64,000 nucleotides of DNA from positions 98,251 through 162,250 of the forward strand of contig DATCYF010000012.1 in assembly GCA_036570425.1 (NCBI GenBank), in the 5' to 3' direction. Below are positions 8,808-18,251 of the stretch, in pieces. The translations under genes and the position numbers were made by a program. Within the stretch, counting starts at the first letter, position 1. Each line of letters starts with the position of its first letter. The notes below the pieces were generated by a model. It was not told the origin of the DNA, ran no database searches, and worked only from the letters and a program-made list of their open reading frames with translations. Origin of the DNA: Rhizorhapis sp036570425 (GTDB taxonomy: Bacteria > Pseudomonadota > Alphaproteobacteria > Sphingomonadales > Sphingomonadaceae).

Positions 8808-9740
8808 CTACCGCAACCAACCCTGCTTCCTGTACCATTCCGCTGTCTGCTTCAGTCCGGCGCGGGTGTTGACCTGCGGCTGCCAGAGGGCCGCGGGGGG
8901 CCGCCTGGCAGGGTTGATTACCCAATCAGGATGACAGAAATAATTCACCCGGTCCGCCGTCAGCTTGGCCTTTTCACGACGTGAGAATTGGTCGATCCTT
9001 GCAGCGAGTTGCAGCAGAGGCTGCGGTGTCGCAAGTGTGACGACCTTTTTGCCCAAGGCCCAGCCAATCGCCCGGCCGAAGCTCTTGTGGCTCCAGCCGC
9101 CCTCCACGCCGTCGTCGGGCTCATACATGCCCCCGATGCTGATTTCATCATCCTGCACGCAAGCGAGCAGCAGGCGGGCGAGGTCGCTGACTTCTATGAC
9201 AGATAGCCGCCCCCCAGGTGGCAATAGCATCAGGCGGCGCGACGCCAGGCGGAAAAGTTCAAGCATTTCTGTATCGGCCGGGCCGTAGATCGCTGGCGGA
9301 CGGATGATCGTCCAATCGAGGCCGCTGGCCATCACGATCCGTTCCGCCTTATATTTCGACCAGCCATAATGCGACAGATGCGGTTCCCGCGCTGCCAGCG
9401 ATGAGACATGGACGAAGCGCCTGATCCCTGCCGCACGCGCCGCACGGACTGCGGCCAGGGTGCCCGCTATATTGCCTGTGTGGAAGCCCGCCTTGTCAGG
9501 CGCGTTGACCACGCCAGCGATGTGCAGCACCACATCGGCATCAGCCATCAGCCTTTGCAGGCAGTCGTCCCGATCAAGCGCTCCGTTAACCCATGTAACC
9601 CCCGCACAAGCCGCCTGCGGCTGTCGAGCCAGGGCGTTAAGGGGCAGGCCCAGCGCACAGGCCTGAGCAATCGTCGTCCTGCCGACAAATCCGGTCCCGC
9701 CGGTTACGGCTACGCGGAAGGCTTCCTGTTGAACTGACAT
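8808..9740 (-). CDS. NAD(P)-dependent epimerase/NDUFA9-like reductase, candidate ceramide reductase
   Basis: Extended short-chain dehydrogenase fold of 310 residues: Rossmann motif VTGGTGFVG at residues 12-20 and an active-site YGWSKYK with the Tyr-x3-Lys pair. Family resemblance is to the NDUFA9-like epimerases that include CerR, the bacterial ketoceramide reductase. Its position upstream of acp and spt on the same strand is the main reason to propose a sphingolipid role; the substrate cannot be read from the sequence. An ordinary sugar-nucleotide epimerase remains possible. Confidence 0.7.
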   Translation of the reverse strand: MSVQQEAFRVAVTGGTGFVGRTTIAQACALGLPLNALARQPQAACAGVTWVNGALDRDDCLQRLMADADVVLHIAGVVNAPDKAGFHTGNIAGTLAAVRAARAAGIRRFVHVSSLAAREPHLSHYGWSKYKAERIVMASGLDWTIIRPPAIYGPADTEMLELFRLASRRLMLLPPGGRLSVIEVSDLARLLLACVQDDEISIGGMYEPDDGVEGGWSHKSFGRAIGWALGKKVVTLATPQPLLQLAARIDQFSRREKAKLTADRVNYFCHPDWVINPARRPPAALWQPQVNTRAGLKQTAEWYRKQGWLR

Positions 9741-9853
9741 CTATATAATCGGCTCAAGACGAATATTCGCCAGCCCTGCGTCAGTGGGTGGACAGGCTTT
9801 GACGAACCGATGTTTTCCGCCGTTGGGGAATCGGACGCTGAGAACATTCATCC

Positions 9854-10984
9854 TCATAGCATCACCATGTGATCGCGATGCACAAGCACGGAGCGGGAAA
9901 CGCTGCCCAATATGCGCGCGATCTCTTCCGACCGGCAGCCAATGATCTTTATGGCGTCAACGCTGTCATATTCCGAAAGGCCGCGTGCCACGACATGTCC
10001 GGTTTCGTCCTTTATGTCGACGACATCACCGCGGGCAAATTCGCCGGCGACAGTGAGTACGCCCGCTGGAAGCAGGCTGTTGCCACCCGCGAGCGCCTTT
10101 GCCGCGCCTGCATCCACGCTTATATGCCCCTTGACTGTCAGCCGCCCGGCCAGCCATTTCTTGCGTGCGCCCTGGCTTCCTGCCGAATGAAAGACGGTGC
10201 CCTGACCGGTCTGCGCAAAAGCGGACAACGGATGGTCCTTGTGGCCGCTGATGATGGCGAGGTGCACGCCTGCGCTATTCGCGATTTTGGCGGCTTCCAG
10301 CTTGGACAGCATGCCACCCGATCCCATGCCGGAGGACGAGCCGCCATCGGCCATGGCGACGATTTCATCGGTGATCGCCTCGACATGCTCGATCAGCCTG
10401 GCATCGGGATATTTATGCGGGTTGGCGGTATAGAGGCCATCGATGTCGGACAGCAGGACAACGGCATTGGCATCCGCCGCCTGTGCAATGCGCGCGGCCA
10501 GCCGGTCATTATCCCCGAATCGGATTTCCGCCGTCGCCACGCTGTCATTCTCGTTCACCACGGGCACGACACCAAGGCCCAGCAGCCGTTCCAGCGTCGC
10601 TGAAGCGTTCAGATAGCGGCGGCGATGCTCCAGATCATCAAGCGTCACCAGTATCTGCGCGGCTGTCAGGCCCTTCGCTTCCAACAACTCCGCCCATTTA
10701 TGAGACAGCGCGATCTGGCCTGTAGCGGCGGCCGCCTGCGCGTCCTCTACGCAGCTTCTTCCGCCCTTGGGCAGTTTCAGCCGCCGCGCGCCCAAAGCGA
10801 TCGCGCCCGACGAGACAATGATGATCTGCTGCCCCGCCGCATGACGTTCAGCAATTTCTTCCACGATGGTCTTCAGCCAATCCTCGCGGATATGGCCCTC
10901 GCGATCGACCAGCAAGGACGAACCGATCTTGATAACGATCCGGTTCCAGTGAGCAGGGTCGAAGCCTTCTACAGCGGCGACCAT
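9854..10984 (-). CDS. proB: Glutamate 5-kinase
   Basis: First enzyme of proline synthesis: ATP-dependent phosphorylation of L-glutamate. The 376-residue protein has the amino-acid-kinase domain (RIVIKIGSSLLVD near residue 15, VSSGAIALGARRL, VVNENDSVA, GSGGMLSKLEAAKIA) followed by a C-terminal PUA domain from about residue 285, the usual full-length form. Its start overlaps the end of obgE by 16 bases, so the two are co-transcribed, an order frequently seen in alphaproteobacteria. Confidence 0.97.
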   Translation of the reverse strand: MVAAVEGFDPAHWNRIVIKIGSSLLVDREGHIREDWLKTIVEEIAERHAAGQQIIIVSSGAIALGARRLKLPKGGRSCVEDAQAAAATGQIALSHKWAELLEAKGLTAAQILVTLDDLEHRRRYLNASATLERLLGLGVVPVVNENDSVATAEIRFGDNDRLAARIAQAADANAVVLLSDIDGLYTANPHKYPDARLIEHVEAITDEIVAMADGGSSSGMGSGGMLSKLEAAKIANSAGVHLAIISGHKDHPLSAFAQTGQGTVFHSAGSQGARKKWLAGRLTVKGHISVDAGAAKALAGGNSLLPAGVLTVAGEFARGDVVDIKDETGHVVARGLSEYDSVDAIKIIGCRSEEIARILGSVSRSVLVHRDHMVML

Positions 10985-12009
10985 GCCGTCTCTTCCCCTT
11001 CGTCGGGCTCGCTCGTCCGGCCATCTTCACCGAGCCGAGGAATGACCTGATCAAGCAGTGTGGGAATTCCGGCGCCCGTAGCCCCGGAAATCGAATATAT
11101 CTCTTCCGCGCCTGCTTCCCGAAGCTGCGCGGCGATGTCCTCCATCAATTCCGCGTCGAGCAAGTCGCCCTTGTTAAGGGCCAGCAACTGGGGCTTTTCC
11201 TCAAGGCCCGCACCATAAGCGGCAAGCTCGTCCTGCACAATTTTCCAAGCCGTGACAGGATCGTCCCCCGTTGCATCGACCAGGTGCAATAGAACGCGGC
11301 AACGCTCGATATGACCCAGGAAGCGGTCGCCAATACCCGCGCCCTCTGCTGCGCCCTCGATAAGACCCGGAATGTCCGCCACGACGAACTCCCGGTCGCG
11401 ATGGTTGACGACGCCGAGCTGTGGCTTGGTGGTGGTGAACGGGTAGGCGCCGACTTTTGCCTTGGCATTGGTGATGGCATTGATAAAGGTTGATTTTCCC
11501 GCGTTGGGAAGGCCCACCAGCCCAACGTCGGCCAGCAGCTTCAGCCGCAGCCATACCCACATTTCCTCACCGGGCCAACCCGTGCCGTGCTGGCGAGGGG
11601 CGCGATTGGTGCTGGTCTTGTAGCTGGCATTGCCGCGCCCGCCATCGCCGCCGCGCAGCAGCACGAGCCGTTGCCCCGCCTTGACGAAGTCGGCAATCAC
11701 ATGCTCACCTTCATCGGAAATTACCTGGGTTCCCACGGGAACCTTGATGACGAGATCCCCGCCGCCTGCTCCAGTGCGGTTCTTGCCAGCGCCTGGCGTG
11801 CCGCGGCGCGCCTTGAAATGCTGGGTATAGCGGAAATCGATAAGGGTATTCAGCCCTTCGACCGCTTCAAAGATGATATCGCCGCCCTTGCCGCCGTCAC
11901 CGCCGTCGGGGCCGCCATATTCAACATATTTTTCGCGCCGGAAACTCACCGCGCCCGGGCCACCTGCGCCCGAGCGGATGAATATCTTGGCCTGATCCAG
12001 GAAATGCAT
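10969..12009 (-). CDS. obgE: Obg-family GTPase
   Basis: Essential ribosome-associated GTPase involved in 50S assembly. The 346 residues comprise the glycine-rich Obg fold (residues 1-158: RSGAGGPGAVSFRREK, GGDGGKGG, GGDGGRGN) and a G domain with P-loop GLPNAGKST, switch DIPGLIEGA and LLALNKGD. There is little C-terminal extension. It lies upstream of proB in the same transcription direction and overlaps it by 16 bases. Confidence 0.97.
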   Translation of the reverse strand: MHFLDQAKIFIRSGAGGPGAVSFRREKYVEYGGPDGGDGGKGGDIIFEAVEGLNTLIDFRYTQHFKARRGTPGAGKNRTGAGGGDLVIKVPVGTQVISDEGEHVIADFVKAGQRLVLLRGGDGGRGNASYKTSTNRAPRQHGTGWPGEEMWVWLRLKLLADVGLVGLPNAGKSTFINAITNAKAKVGAYPFTTTKPQLGVVNHRDREFVVADIPGLIEGAAEGAGIGDRFLGHIERCRVLLHLVDATGDDPVTAWKIVQDELAAYGAGLEEKPQLLALNKGDLLDAELMEDIAAQLREAGAEEIYSISGATGAGIPTLLDQVIPRLGEDGRTSEPDEGEETAWSPL

Positions 12010-12215
12010 GGGCGTGCATTTAGGACGGAATGAAGAATTTAGCTAGGGTCTCAACGCCGCCAAACTGACTCGCTTCGTCTTGCTCCACCATTGGCCTGTC
12101 GAAATGCCGCAGAAAGGCACGGGTGCGGCTCATTCCCTCGCCGATGGGGTGTTGTGAGGGGCGCCTCGTCCGTAAGGCGGGCCCCCTCCAACTGTGTCCT
12201 AATCAATCTCCGGCT

Positions 12216-12788
12216 TCACGCGGCGAGCGCGCAGTCGTCCTTATAAAGGTTGAGCGAAAGATTGGGTCGCATTTCCACCACGTCGCCTTCCTCGAACAGA
12301 GCGCAAGGGGCGGCCTGTCCCCGGCCACGGCTATAGCCTAGAACGACGCGATTTGTTGGACGAAAGCCGATCTTGCGCAGCACGTTGGCCGAGGCCGGAT
12401 TGTCCAGAAAATGTCTTGCCTGCAACCTGGGGAGGTTCATCGCGCGAGCGATACGCACGACTGCCTTGCCTGCTTCGGTCGCAAAGCCGAGACCCCAATA
12501 GGAGCGGGCGATCCAGTAGCCCAATTCCAAATGGTCTTCCTTGCCTTGCATGATGCCGCAACTGCCGACCAGGCGCGGCGCACCGAGCGTGCGTGAGAAA
12601 ATCAGAAAATTGGGAAGGGTCGAATCTTCCGTGCGGGCAAGAAAGTCCTCTGCATCTGCCTGGTTATAAGGCCAGGGTGCGGTCGCCAGATTGCGGACGA
12701 TGGCTTCGTCTCCGATGGCAGCGGCCAGTGCGGGCGCATCTTCACGCCAGCCGGGCCGGAGCAGCAATCTTTCGGTACGGGCAAACAT
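12216..12788 (-). CDS. GNAT-family N-acetyltransferase
   Basis: A 190-residue acetyltransferase of the RimJ/RimL-like group: TERLLLRPGWREDAPAL at the start, ELGYWIARSYWGLGFATEA as the acetyl-CoA-binding region, then NPASANVLRKIGF near the C-terminus. Substrate unknown. The frame is open to 12821, but an AAGGAGATGATA Shine-Dalgarno sits immediately before the ATG at 12788, which fixes the start. It lies between the rplU-rpmA terminator and obgE, so it probably has its own promoter. Confidence 0.85.
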   Translation of the reverse strand: MFARTERLLLRPGWREDAPALAAAIGDEAIVRNLATAPWPYNQADAEDFLARTEDSTLPNFLIFSRTLGAPRLVGSCGIMQGKEDHLELGYWIARSYWGLGFATEAGKAVVRIARAMNLPRLQARHFLDNPASANVLRKIGFRPTNRVVLGYSRGRGQAAPCALFEEGDVVEMRPNLSLNLYKDDCALAA

Positions 12789-12901
12789 TATCATCTCCTT
12801 TGTCGTCGCCGCTGCGATCACATATTCGTGTTACGGCTTAGCGACATTCATGTTCTGCCTGCGCATCGCTGCGGCAAGGCGAGCCAAATCCAAGGGAGAA
12901 T

Positions 12902-12934
12902 AAAAAAGGGAGACCGGGGCGCCCCGTCTCCCTT
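12902..12934 (-). terminator. Rho-independent terminator of rplU-rpmA
   Basis: On the complement, a nine-pair arm (AAGGGAGAC against GTCTCCCTT) and a further GGGGC/GCCCC pairing with one bulged base form a long GC-rich stem, followed by six T residues. It lies downstream of rpmA. Two weaker hairpins lie between it and rpmA (ATCCACAAATGTGGAT and GGGTCG...CGACCC). Confidence 0.85.
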
Positions 12935-12998
12935 AAATTGAATCCACAAATGTGGATCCCGGGTCGCCCTGGTGGACGACCCTGATTGAGTCATCCGA

Positions 12999-13268
12999 TT
13001 ATTCTGCGGCTTCCGCCATCATGTCCACATGCACAAACTTGCGGCCAAGTTTGCCCTGATGGAAGGACACACGACCTTCGGCCAGCGCAAAGAGGGTGTG
13101 ATCCTTGCCTATGCCGACATTACGGCCAGGATAGAATTTCGTTCCGCGCTGACGCACCAGGATGTTGCCGCCGATGACCTGCTGACCACCGAACTTCTTC
13201 ACGCCAAGGCGTTTGGACTCTGAATCGCGGCCATTGCGCGAGGAGCCGCCTGCTTTCTTATGTGCCAT
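12999..13268 (-). CDS. rpmA: 50S ribosomal protein L27
   Basis: An 89-residue basic protein starting MAHKKAGGSSRNGRDSESK, the standard L27 N-terminus reaching the peptidyl-transferase centre, with GGNILVRQRGTKFYPG. It lies 21 bases after rplU in the usual rplU-rpmA operon. Confidence 0.98.
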   Translation of the reverse strand: MAHKKAGGSSRNGRDSESKRLGVKKFGGQQVIGGNILVRQRGTKFYPGRNVGIGKDHTLFALAEGRVSFHQGKLGRKFVHVDMMAEAAE

Positions 13269-13289
13269 TGTCTATGCTCCTTTATCTGC

Positions 13290-13655
13290 TCAGGCTTCGC
13301 CGGCTTCAGCGGCGGAGGCTTCGTCGGCCTTGGCGGCCTTTTTCGGCGCGGCCTTTTCAGCGCCGATGCTCAGGATCTTCAGGATCGTGTGCTGCTGCCG
13401 ATGGCCATTGCGGCGGCGGTAATTATGCCGGCGACGCTTCTTGAAGACGATAACCTTCTCGCCCTTCGCCTGCGCAATGATTTCGGCCGAAACGGTCAGG
13501 CCTTTGCTGTCCTTCAGTTCCGTGCCCTCACCGGCCAGCAGAACATCGTCCAGTGCAATCGTCGAGCCAGCTTCACCAGCCAGCTTCTCAACTACGATCT
13601 TGTCTCCTGCGGCAACACGATATTGCTTGCCGCCCGTGCGCACAACAGCGAACAT
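13290..13655 (-). CDS. rplU: 50S ribosomal protein L21
   Basis: A 121-residue protein beginning MFAVVRTGGKQYRV, with the RRRHNYRRRNGHRQ rRNA-binding segment. A C-terminal Ala/Glu/Lys-rich tail (last 25 residues) extends beyond the common L21 core, as in many alphaproteobacteria. First gene of the rplU-rpmA operon. Confidence 0.98.
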   Translation of the reverse strand: MFAVVRTGGKQYRVAAGDKIVVEKLAGEAGSTIALDDVLLAGEGTELKDSKGLTVSAEIIAQAKGEKVIVFKKRRRHNYRRRNGHRQQHTILKILSIGAEKAAPKKAAKADEASAAEAGEA

Positions 13656-13803
13656 GGCCTATCTCTTCATTCTTCAATGCTTATGCGCAAAACAAATGGC
13701 CAGGCCAAATGCCTCCGCGCGGGAAGCCGGTCCGCTACTGGATTGCGTCAGGTCTGTCAACGCCTTTGGCGCGCAGCGGCGGCATTTTCCTTGCCCAGCC
13801 GCA

Positions 13804-14751
13804 TCAGGATGCCCCATGCCCCAGCCACAGGAGCACCGCCGTTATCGTCACTACGGAAAGAGCCGTGGACATCAATATGGTTCCCGATGTTACCCTGCCG
13901 TCACGCGCGTAGAACTCCGCCACCATGAAAGGGCCTGTGCCGGTTGGAAGGGCCGCCATCACTATGGCCATGGCCGCGATTTCGCGCGGCAGAGGCAGGA
14001 CATATATGGCCAGCAATGCCGTTAGCGCGGGATGAGCCACAAGCTTGGCCGCCGTCAATGCCAGAACGAAGAAATTGGTAGCCGCCTGCCGCAGGGGGTG
14101 AGCAGCAAGGAACAGGCCTATGGCGACCAGCGCCGCAGGGCTTGCCGCCCCACCCAGAAGAGAGACGAACGTGTGGGCAGGCTGTGGCAACGGAATGCCG
14201 GTGAGCCACCAGCCCAGACCAGCAAGCGGCGACATCACGATGGGGTTGCGGAGCACCGATCGACCGGCCTTCGCCACTATCACATGTCCGCGCTGACCAT
14301 GATGCTGTGCAATTTCGATCAATATGATGGAGGCAGCGAACAGAACCATGAGCGTCAGCGTGGCCGCGATCACGACGAAAGGGCGGCTCTCGGCGCCGAA
14401 TGTCAAATACATCAGGGGAAAGCCGATATAGGCCGAATTGGAATAGGATGCATTCAACCCATCTACGCTCATGTCAGCGAGCTTGAGGCCGCGCGCCTTG
14501 CCGATGGCCAGACCGCAGGCAAAAACCGCAAAGGTTCCGGCCAGTGATACGATGACAAAGCCGGTATGCCACACTGCTTGCCAGTCTGTCGTAGCCACGA
14601 CCTCGAACATCAGGCAGGGCAAGGCGAGCCAGACGACAAAACGGTTGAGTTCGCTACTGGCCGTTTCGCCGAGCAGGCCGGTCTTGCGGCTGACATAGCC
14701 CGCCAGAATGATCAGAAAGACCGGAAGGATCACAAGGGCGGTGGAAAGCAT
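13804..14751 (-). CDS. AEC-family transporter
   Basis: A 315-residue membrane protein with about ten hydrophobic segments and the N-terminal pattern LPVFLIILAGYVSRK plus SELNRFVVWLALPCLMF, typical of the auxin-efflux-carrier (AEC) family. Members export small organic acids or auxin-like compounds; the substrate here is unknown. It stands alone, convergent to nothing close and 78 bases from the divergent lipoprotein gene. Confidence 0.85.
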   Translation of the reverse strand: MLSTALVILPVFLIILAGYVSRKTGLLGETASSELNRFVVWLALPCLMFEVVATTDWQAVWHTGFVIVSLAGTFAVFACGLAIGKARGLKLADMSVDGLNASYSNSAYIGFPLMYLTFGAESRPFVVIAATLTLMVLFAASIILIEIAQHHGQRGHVIVAKAGRSVLRNPIVMSPLAGLGWWLTGIPLPQPAHTFVSLLGGAASPAALVAIGLFLAAHPLRQAATNFFVLALTAAKLVAHPALTALLAIYVLPLPREIAAMAIVMAALPTGTGPFMVAEFYARDGRVTSGTILMSTALSVVTITAVLLWLGHGAS

Positions 14752-14828
14752 GCCTTATCCATGAGGGGAGTGCTGATGTGGAACTAGCCGCTTCCGGCCC
14801 GGTTGCCAATGACGCCGGTGGCGCATAA

Positions 14829-15356
14829 ATGGAAGCAATGAAAGCCCGAGCTTATATCCAGATGCTGACTTTGCTTCTTGCCGGATGTGTCGGCGGGGGC
14901 GGCGACGGCTATCCCTCGCTTGCCAGGCGGCCAGTGGAGTCTCCCCCGGAGGAAAAGGTCGTCGCACCAGCGGAGGAGGCCATTCCGGCTGATCCGGCTC
15001 TGGTAAGCGAAGTCGAAGGTCTGGTACAAAAAGCGCGAAAAGCCTCTGCGATTTTTGATGCGAATGTTTCGGGCGCTCAGCAGAAGGCTGCTGAGGCAGC
15101 CGGATCGGCTGTTTCGAGCGAGGTCTGGGTGGCGGCACAACTGGCCATATCCACGCTGGAAAGCGATCGTTATGACAGCGTGTCGGCGCTTGCCAGCCTG
15201 GACACGCTATATATCCGTCGCCTGAACGCCGTCGCTGGAGGAGAAGTGCAGGGTGGGTCAAATGTGATCGCTAAAGCGCGTGCTGACGTGCTGGCGATGG
15301 TCGATCGACAGAATGACATTCTGGATGGACTGAAGAAAAGGCTGCAAGCGCCCTGA
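14829..15356 (+). CDS. Small lipoprotein of unknown function
   Basis: 175 residues with a short hydrophobic leader ending in the lipobox LLAGC (Cys at residue 20), so it should be an envelope lipoprotein. After a Gly/Pro-rich linker it is largely alpha-helical with Ala/Glu/Lys-rich stretches (residues 60-175). No family is recognised. ATGs at 14829 and 14838 are both possible; the latter would give a more usual leader length. It is convergent with the GntR gene, three bases away. Confidence 0.7.
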   Translation: MEAMKARAYIQMLTLLLAGCVGGGGDGYPSLARRPVESPPEEKVVAPAEEAIPADPALVSEVEGLVQKARKASAIFDANVSGAQQKAAEAAGSAVSSEVWVAAQLAISTLESDRYDSVSALASLDTLYIRRLNAVAGGEVQGGSNVIAKARADVLAMVDRQNDILDGLKKRLQAP

Positions 15357-15359
15357 AAT

Positions 15360-15710
15360 TCAGGCTTCTTCTTCGTTCGGGGCCAAATCTTTCAGGCTGA
15401 TGCCGATGCGGCGCATTTGCGCGGCGATGGGCGGCCAGACATCCTGCAGGAAATGAGCGCGTTCCATGTTGAGCAGGCGCCGGGTCGCGCCTTCGGCGAC
15501 AAGCATCCCGACACCGCGTTTCACGATCACAAGACCGTCATCCTGAAAGCTTTGATAGGCTTTTGCCACGGTCAGCGGATTGGCGCCCTGCTGCGCGGCG
15601 AAGGCGCGCACGGAGGGCAGCATATCGCCATCCCGATATTCACCTTCCAGAATAGAAGCGGAGATGATCTCCCGCAAACGGAGATACACCGGTTTGTTGT
15701 TCCCATCCAT
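15360..15710 (-). CDS. GntR-family transcriptional regulator (YtrA-like)
   Basis: A 116-residue regulator consisting of the GntR winged helix (PVYLRLREIISASILEG, DMLPSVRAFAAQQGANP, VAKAYQSFQDDGLV) and a short C-terminal helix, the size of the YtrA subgroup that lacks an effector domain. YtrA regulators typically control neighbouring transporter genes, but the target here is not evident. Confidence 0.88.
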   Translation of the reverse strand: MDGNNKPVYLRLREIISASILEGEYRDGDMLPSVRAFAAQQGANPLTVAKAYQSFQDDGLVIVKRGVGMLVAEGATRRLLNMERAHFLQDVWPPIAAQMRRIGISLKDLAPNEEEA

Positions 15711-15781
15711 TACTGCGTCGGTGACATAATACAGCGAGTCGCGTCAACCACGAAGCGCCATCCCAGGCCTTTACAGCGGCA

Positions 15782-16366
15782 CTATATAGTCCAGGCTGAT
15801 ACCCGATCATCATAATCGGGGCGGGGGCGTTCTTCCAAAGATCTTGATGGCGTGCCCAGGAAAAGAAACCCTGCGATTTTCTCATGTTGTTTGCCAAAGG
15901 CGTCACGGACGGTGGTGTTATAGCTGGGCCAGCCAGTAAGCCATCCCCCGCCAAAGCCAAGTGCGGTCGCCGCATGGAGCAGGTTCATGCAGGCCGCGCC
16001 TGCCGACAGTTCCTGTTCCCAAAGCGGGATCTTGCTGTTCTCAACAGGTGAAGACAATGCCACGATCAAGGTGGGCGCCTGATGCGCGAACTGCTCCATG
16101 CTCTCGATTTCCAACCGGCCCGTGTCGGGTTTTTCGGCACGATAGGCTGAGGTAAGAAGCTCTGCGAGATTCTGCCTTTGATCCGGGCCGACGATGATGA
16201 AGCGCCAGGGGGCCAGTTTGCCGTGATCGGGCGTTCGCAGGGCCGCCGTCAATATCTGCTTTATCTGATGTGCATCTGGTCCGGGCGCAATCAGATCCCG
16301 TGGCTTTGCAGAGCGGCGCGTAAGCAGATAGTCGATGGGAGAGGAAAAATCGTTGAACATGGGCAT
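15782..16366 (-). CDS. Nitroreductase-family flavoprotein (YdjA-like)
   Basis: FMN-dependent oxidoreductase of about 194 residues. LLTRRSAKPRDLIAPGP and RTPDHGKLAPWRFI are typical of the short YdjA/TdsD-type nitroreductases, and ALGFGGGWLTGWP is the second flavin-contact region. The physiological substrate is unknown. The frame is open to 16396 with several Met codons; the start at 16366 (MPMFNDF) is chosen by family alignment from memory, without a clear Shine-Dalgarno. Confidence 0.82.
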   Translation of the reverse strand: MPMFNDFSSPIDYLLTRRSAKPRDLIAPGPDAHQIKQILTAALRTPDHGKLAPWRFIIVGPDQRQNLAELLTSAYRAEKPDTGRLEIESMEQFAHQAPTLIVALSSPVENSKIPLWEQELSAGAACMNLLHAATALGFGGGWLTGWPSYNTTVRDAFGKQHEKIAGFLFLGTPSRSLEERPRPDYDDRVSAWTI

Positions 16367-16540
16367 TTCTATAGGCATGCAGGAAGGGGAAGGCAAACGG
16401 GGAGCGGGAAAGACCAGTGCGCCTTCGCGGCTGTTTCGCTGCCCCAGCCTTCCTCTGCGTCTGAAACAATATTCTTCACAGGTGCAATTTTTTGGCTAAT
16501 CTCCTGACTTTAGAGGCTATGGAAACAGCCAGGAGCAGGC

Positions 16541-18118
16541 ATGGCGAGTGACGGCGTAGCGGTGGACAGGAAAGACGCAACGCTGCTTGGCCATCCCAAG
16601 GGGCTCTTCGTTCTTTTTTTCGCCGAAATGTGGGAACGCTTTTCCTATTACGGCATGCGTGCGCTGCTGATCTTTTATCTGGTTCGCCATTGGCTCTATT
16701 CCGACGAACAGGCATCAGTGATCTACGGCGCATATACGGCGCTGGTGTATATTACCCCTGTTGTCGGCGGCTATCTGGCCGACCGCTATCTGGGGCAGCG
16801 CAAGGCGGTGCTGTTCGGTGCGGTGATACTGACGATGGGGCACTTCCTGATGGCCTTTGAAGGCGATGGAGGGCAGGATAGCCTTGCGATCAATATCTTC
16901 TGGCTAGCGTTGTCGTTCATCATTGTTGGTTCTGGTTTCCTGAAAGCCAACATTTCGGTGATCGTGGGGCAACTCTATCCCCGCACGGATCCGCGCCGCG
17001 ACCCGGCATATACGATCTTTTACATGGGCATCAATTTAGGCGCGGCGCTTGGCGCGATCATCGCGGGCTATCTGGGTCAGACCTGGGGCTGGTCCTGGGG
17101 TTTCGGCGCGGCGGGGTTTGGCATGCTGCTGGGTCTCGTCGTCTTCGTCTGGGGCAAGCCGTGGCTGCTGGGTCGGGGAGAGCCGCCCGACCCTGCGCGT
17201 CTGGCCGCACCCGTGGCCGGGATTCGACTGGAATGGTGGCTTTATATACTGAGCATATTGTCTATCGGGGTTGTCTGGTGGCTGGTGCAAAATCAGGCCG
17301 TGGTGGGAACATTGCTGGGCATTTCCGGCGCGATATTGGTGATTTATGTGCTTGCCACGGCTGTGACGAAGCTACCCCCGCATGATCGGGACAGGATCTT
17401 TGCCGCCATGTTCCTGATTCTGGGTTCCATTCTCTTCTGGGCGCTCTTTGAGCAGGCGGGATCGTCGATCAACCTGTACACCGATCGGCAAGTGGACCGA
17501 AATATACTGGGCTATGAAGTACCTGCATCGGTGTTTCAGTCGATCAACTCCATCTACATCATCACGCTTGGACCGTTGTTCGCGATTCTATGGACGCTCT
17601 TGGGCCGACGTGGGCTTGAGCCATCGACTCCTGCCAAGTTCGGGCTGGCACTGGTGCAACTCGGCGTAGGATTCCTGATATTGGTCGCCGGTGCTGCGGC
17701 CGCGGGACCCAGCAATCTGACGCCCGTCCTTTTTATCTTCCTGCTTTATCTTTTTCACACCACGGGGGAGTTGTGCCTGTCGCCAGTAGGCCTTTCAGCG
17801 ATGAACCGGCTGGCTCCCGCGCATATGGCCGGCCTGATCATGGGAACATGGTTCTTTGCATCCGCGGCCGGTAACTTTGCGGCAGGACTGATTGCCGCAG
17901 CGACGGGAGCGGAAGGCGCGGGGTCGGATGGGGCCATGGATGTCTATACGACAGTAGGCTGGTCGGCTGTGGCTGTCGGCGTCCTGGTGTTCATCATTTC
18001 GCCGTTGGTCAAAAAACTGATGCACCTCGACACGTTACAGACTCAGTCACTGTCGGGAGAGGAAGAGGTCGGCGTGCCCGCTGCGGCTGGAGTGAATATA
18101 ACAGCCGAAACGCGGTGA
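16541..18118 (+). CDS. Proton-dependent oligopeptide transporter (POT family)
   Basis: A 525-residue inner-membrane symporter importing di- or tripeptides with protons. The diagnostic ExxERFxYYG motif is present (Glu29, Glu32, Arg33), followed by multiple transmembrane helices, GGYLADRYLGQRKAV (PTR2 signature region), and FYMGINLGAALGAI. An AGGAGCAGGC Shine-Dalgarno precedes the ATG at 16541. Monocistronic. Confidence 0.93.
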   Translation: MASDGVAVDRKDATLLGHPKGLFVLFFAEMWERFSYYGMRALLIFYLVRHWLYSDEQASVIYGAYTALVYITPVVGGYLADRYLGQRKAVLFGAVILTMGHFLMAFEGDGGQDSLAINIFWLALSFIIVGSGFLKANISVIVGQLYPRTDPRRDPAYTIFYMGINLGAALGAIIAGYLGQTWGWSWGFGAAGFGMLLGLVVFVWGKPWLLGRGEPPDPARLAAPVAGIRLEWWLYILSILSIGVVWWLVQNQAVVGTLLGISGAILVIYVLATAVTKLPPHDRDRIFAAMFLILGSILFWALFEQAGSSINLYTDRQVDRNILGYEVPASVFQSINSIYIITLGPLFAILWTLLGRRGLEPSTPAKFGLALVQLGVGFLILVAGAAAAGPSNLTPVLFIFLLYLFHTTGELCLSPVGLSAMNRLAPAHMAGLIMGTWFFASAAGNFAAGLIAAATGAEGAGSDGAMDVYTTVGWSAVAVGVLVFIISPLVKKLMHLDTLQTQSLSGEEEVGVPAAAGVNITAETR

Positions 18119-18251
18119 TTTCCGGGGTCGCGGCGAGTTGCGCGAGTCTTGGCCTTGACCTCACCTCCGTTTGTGCTGAGTAGGAATAACCAGCACGCCA
18201 TTTCAAAAGTTTAGTGGTTACTCAGGACCGAGGGGGATCGCGCGGGATTTT

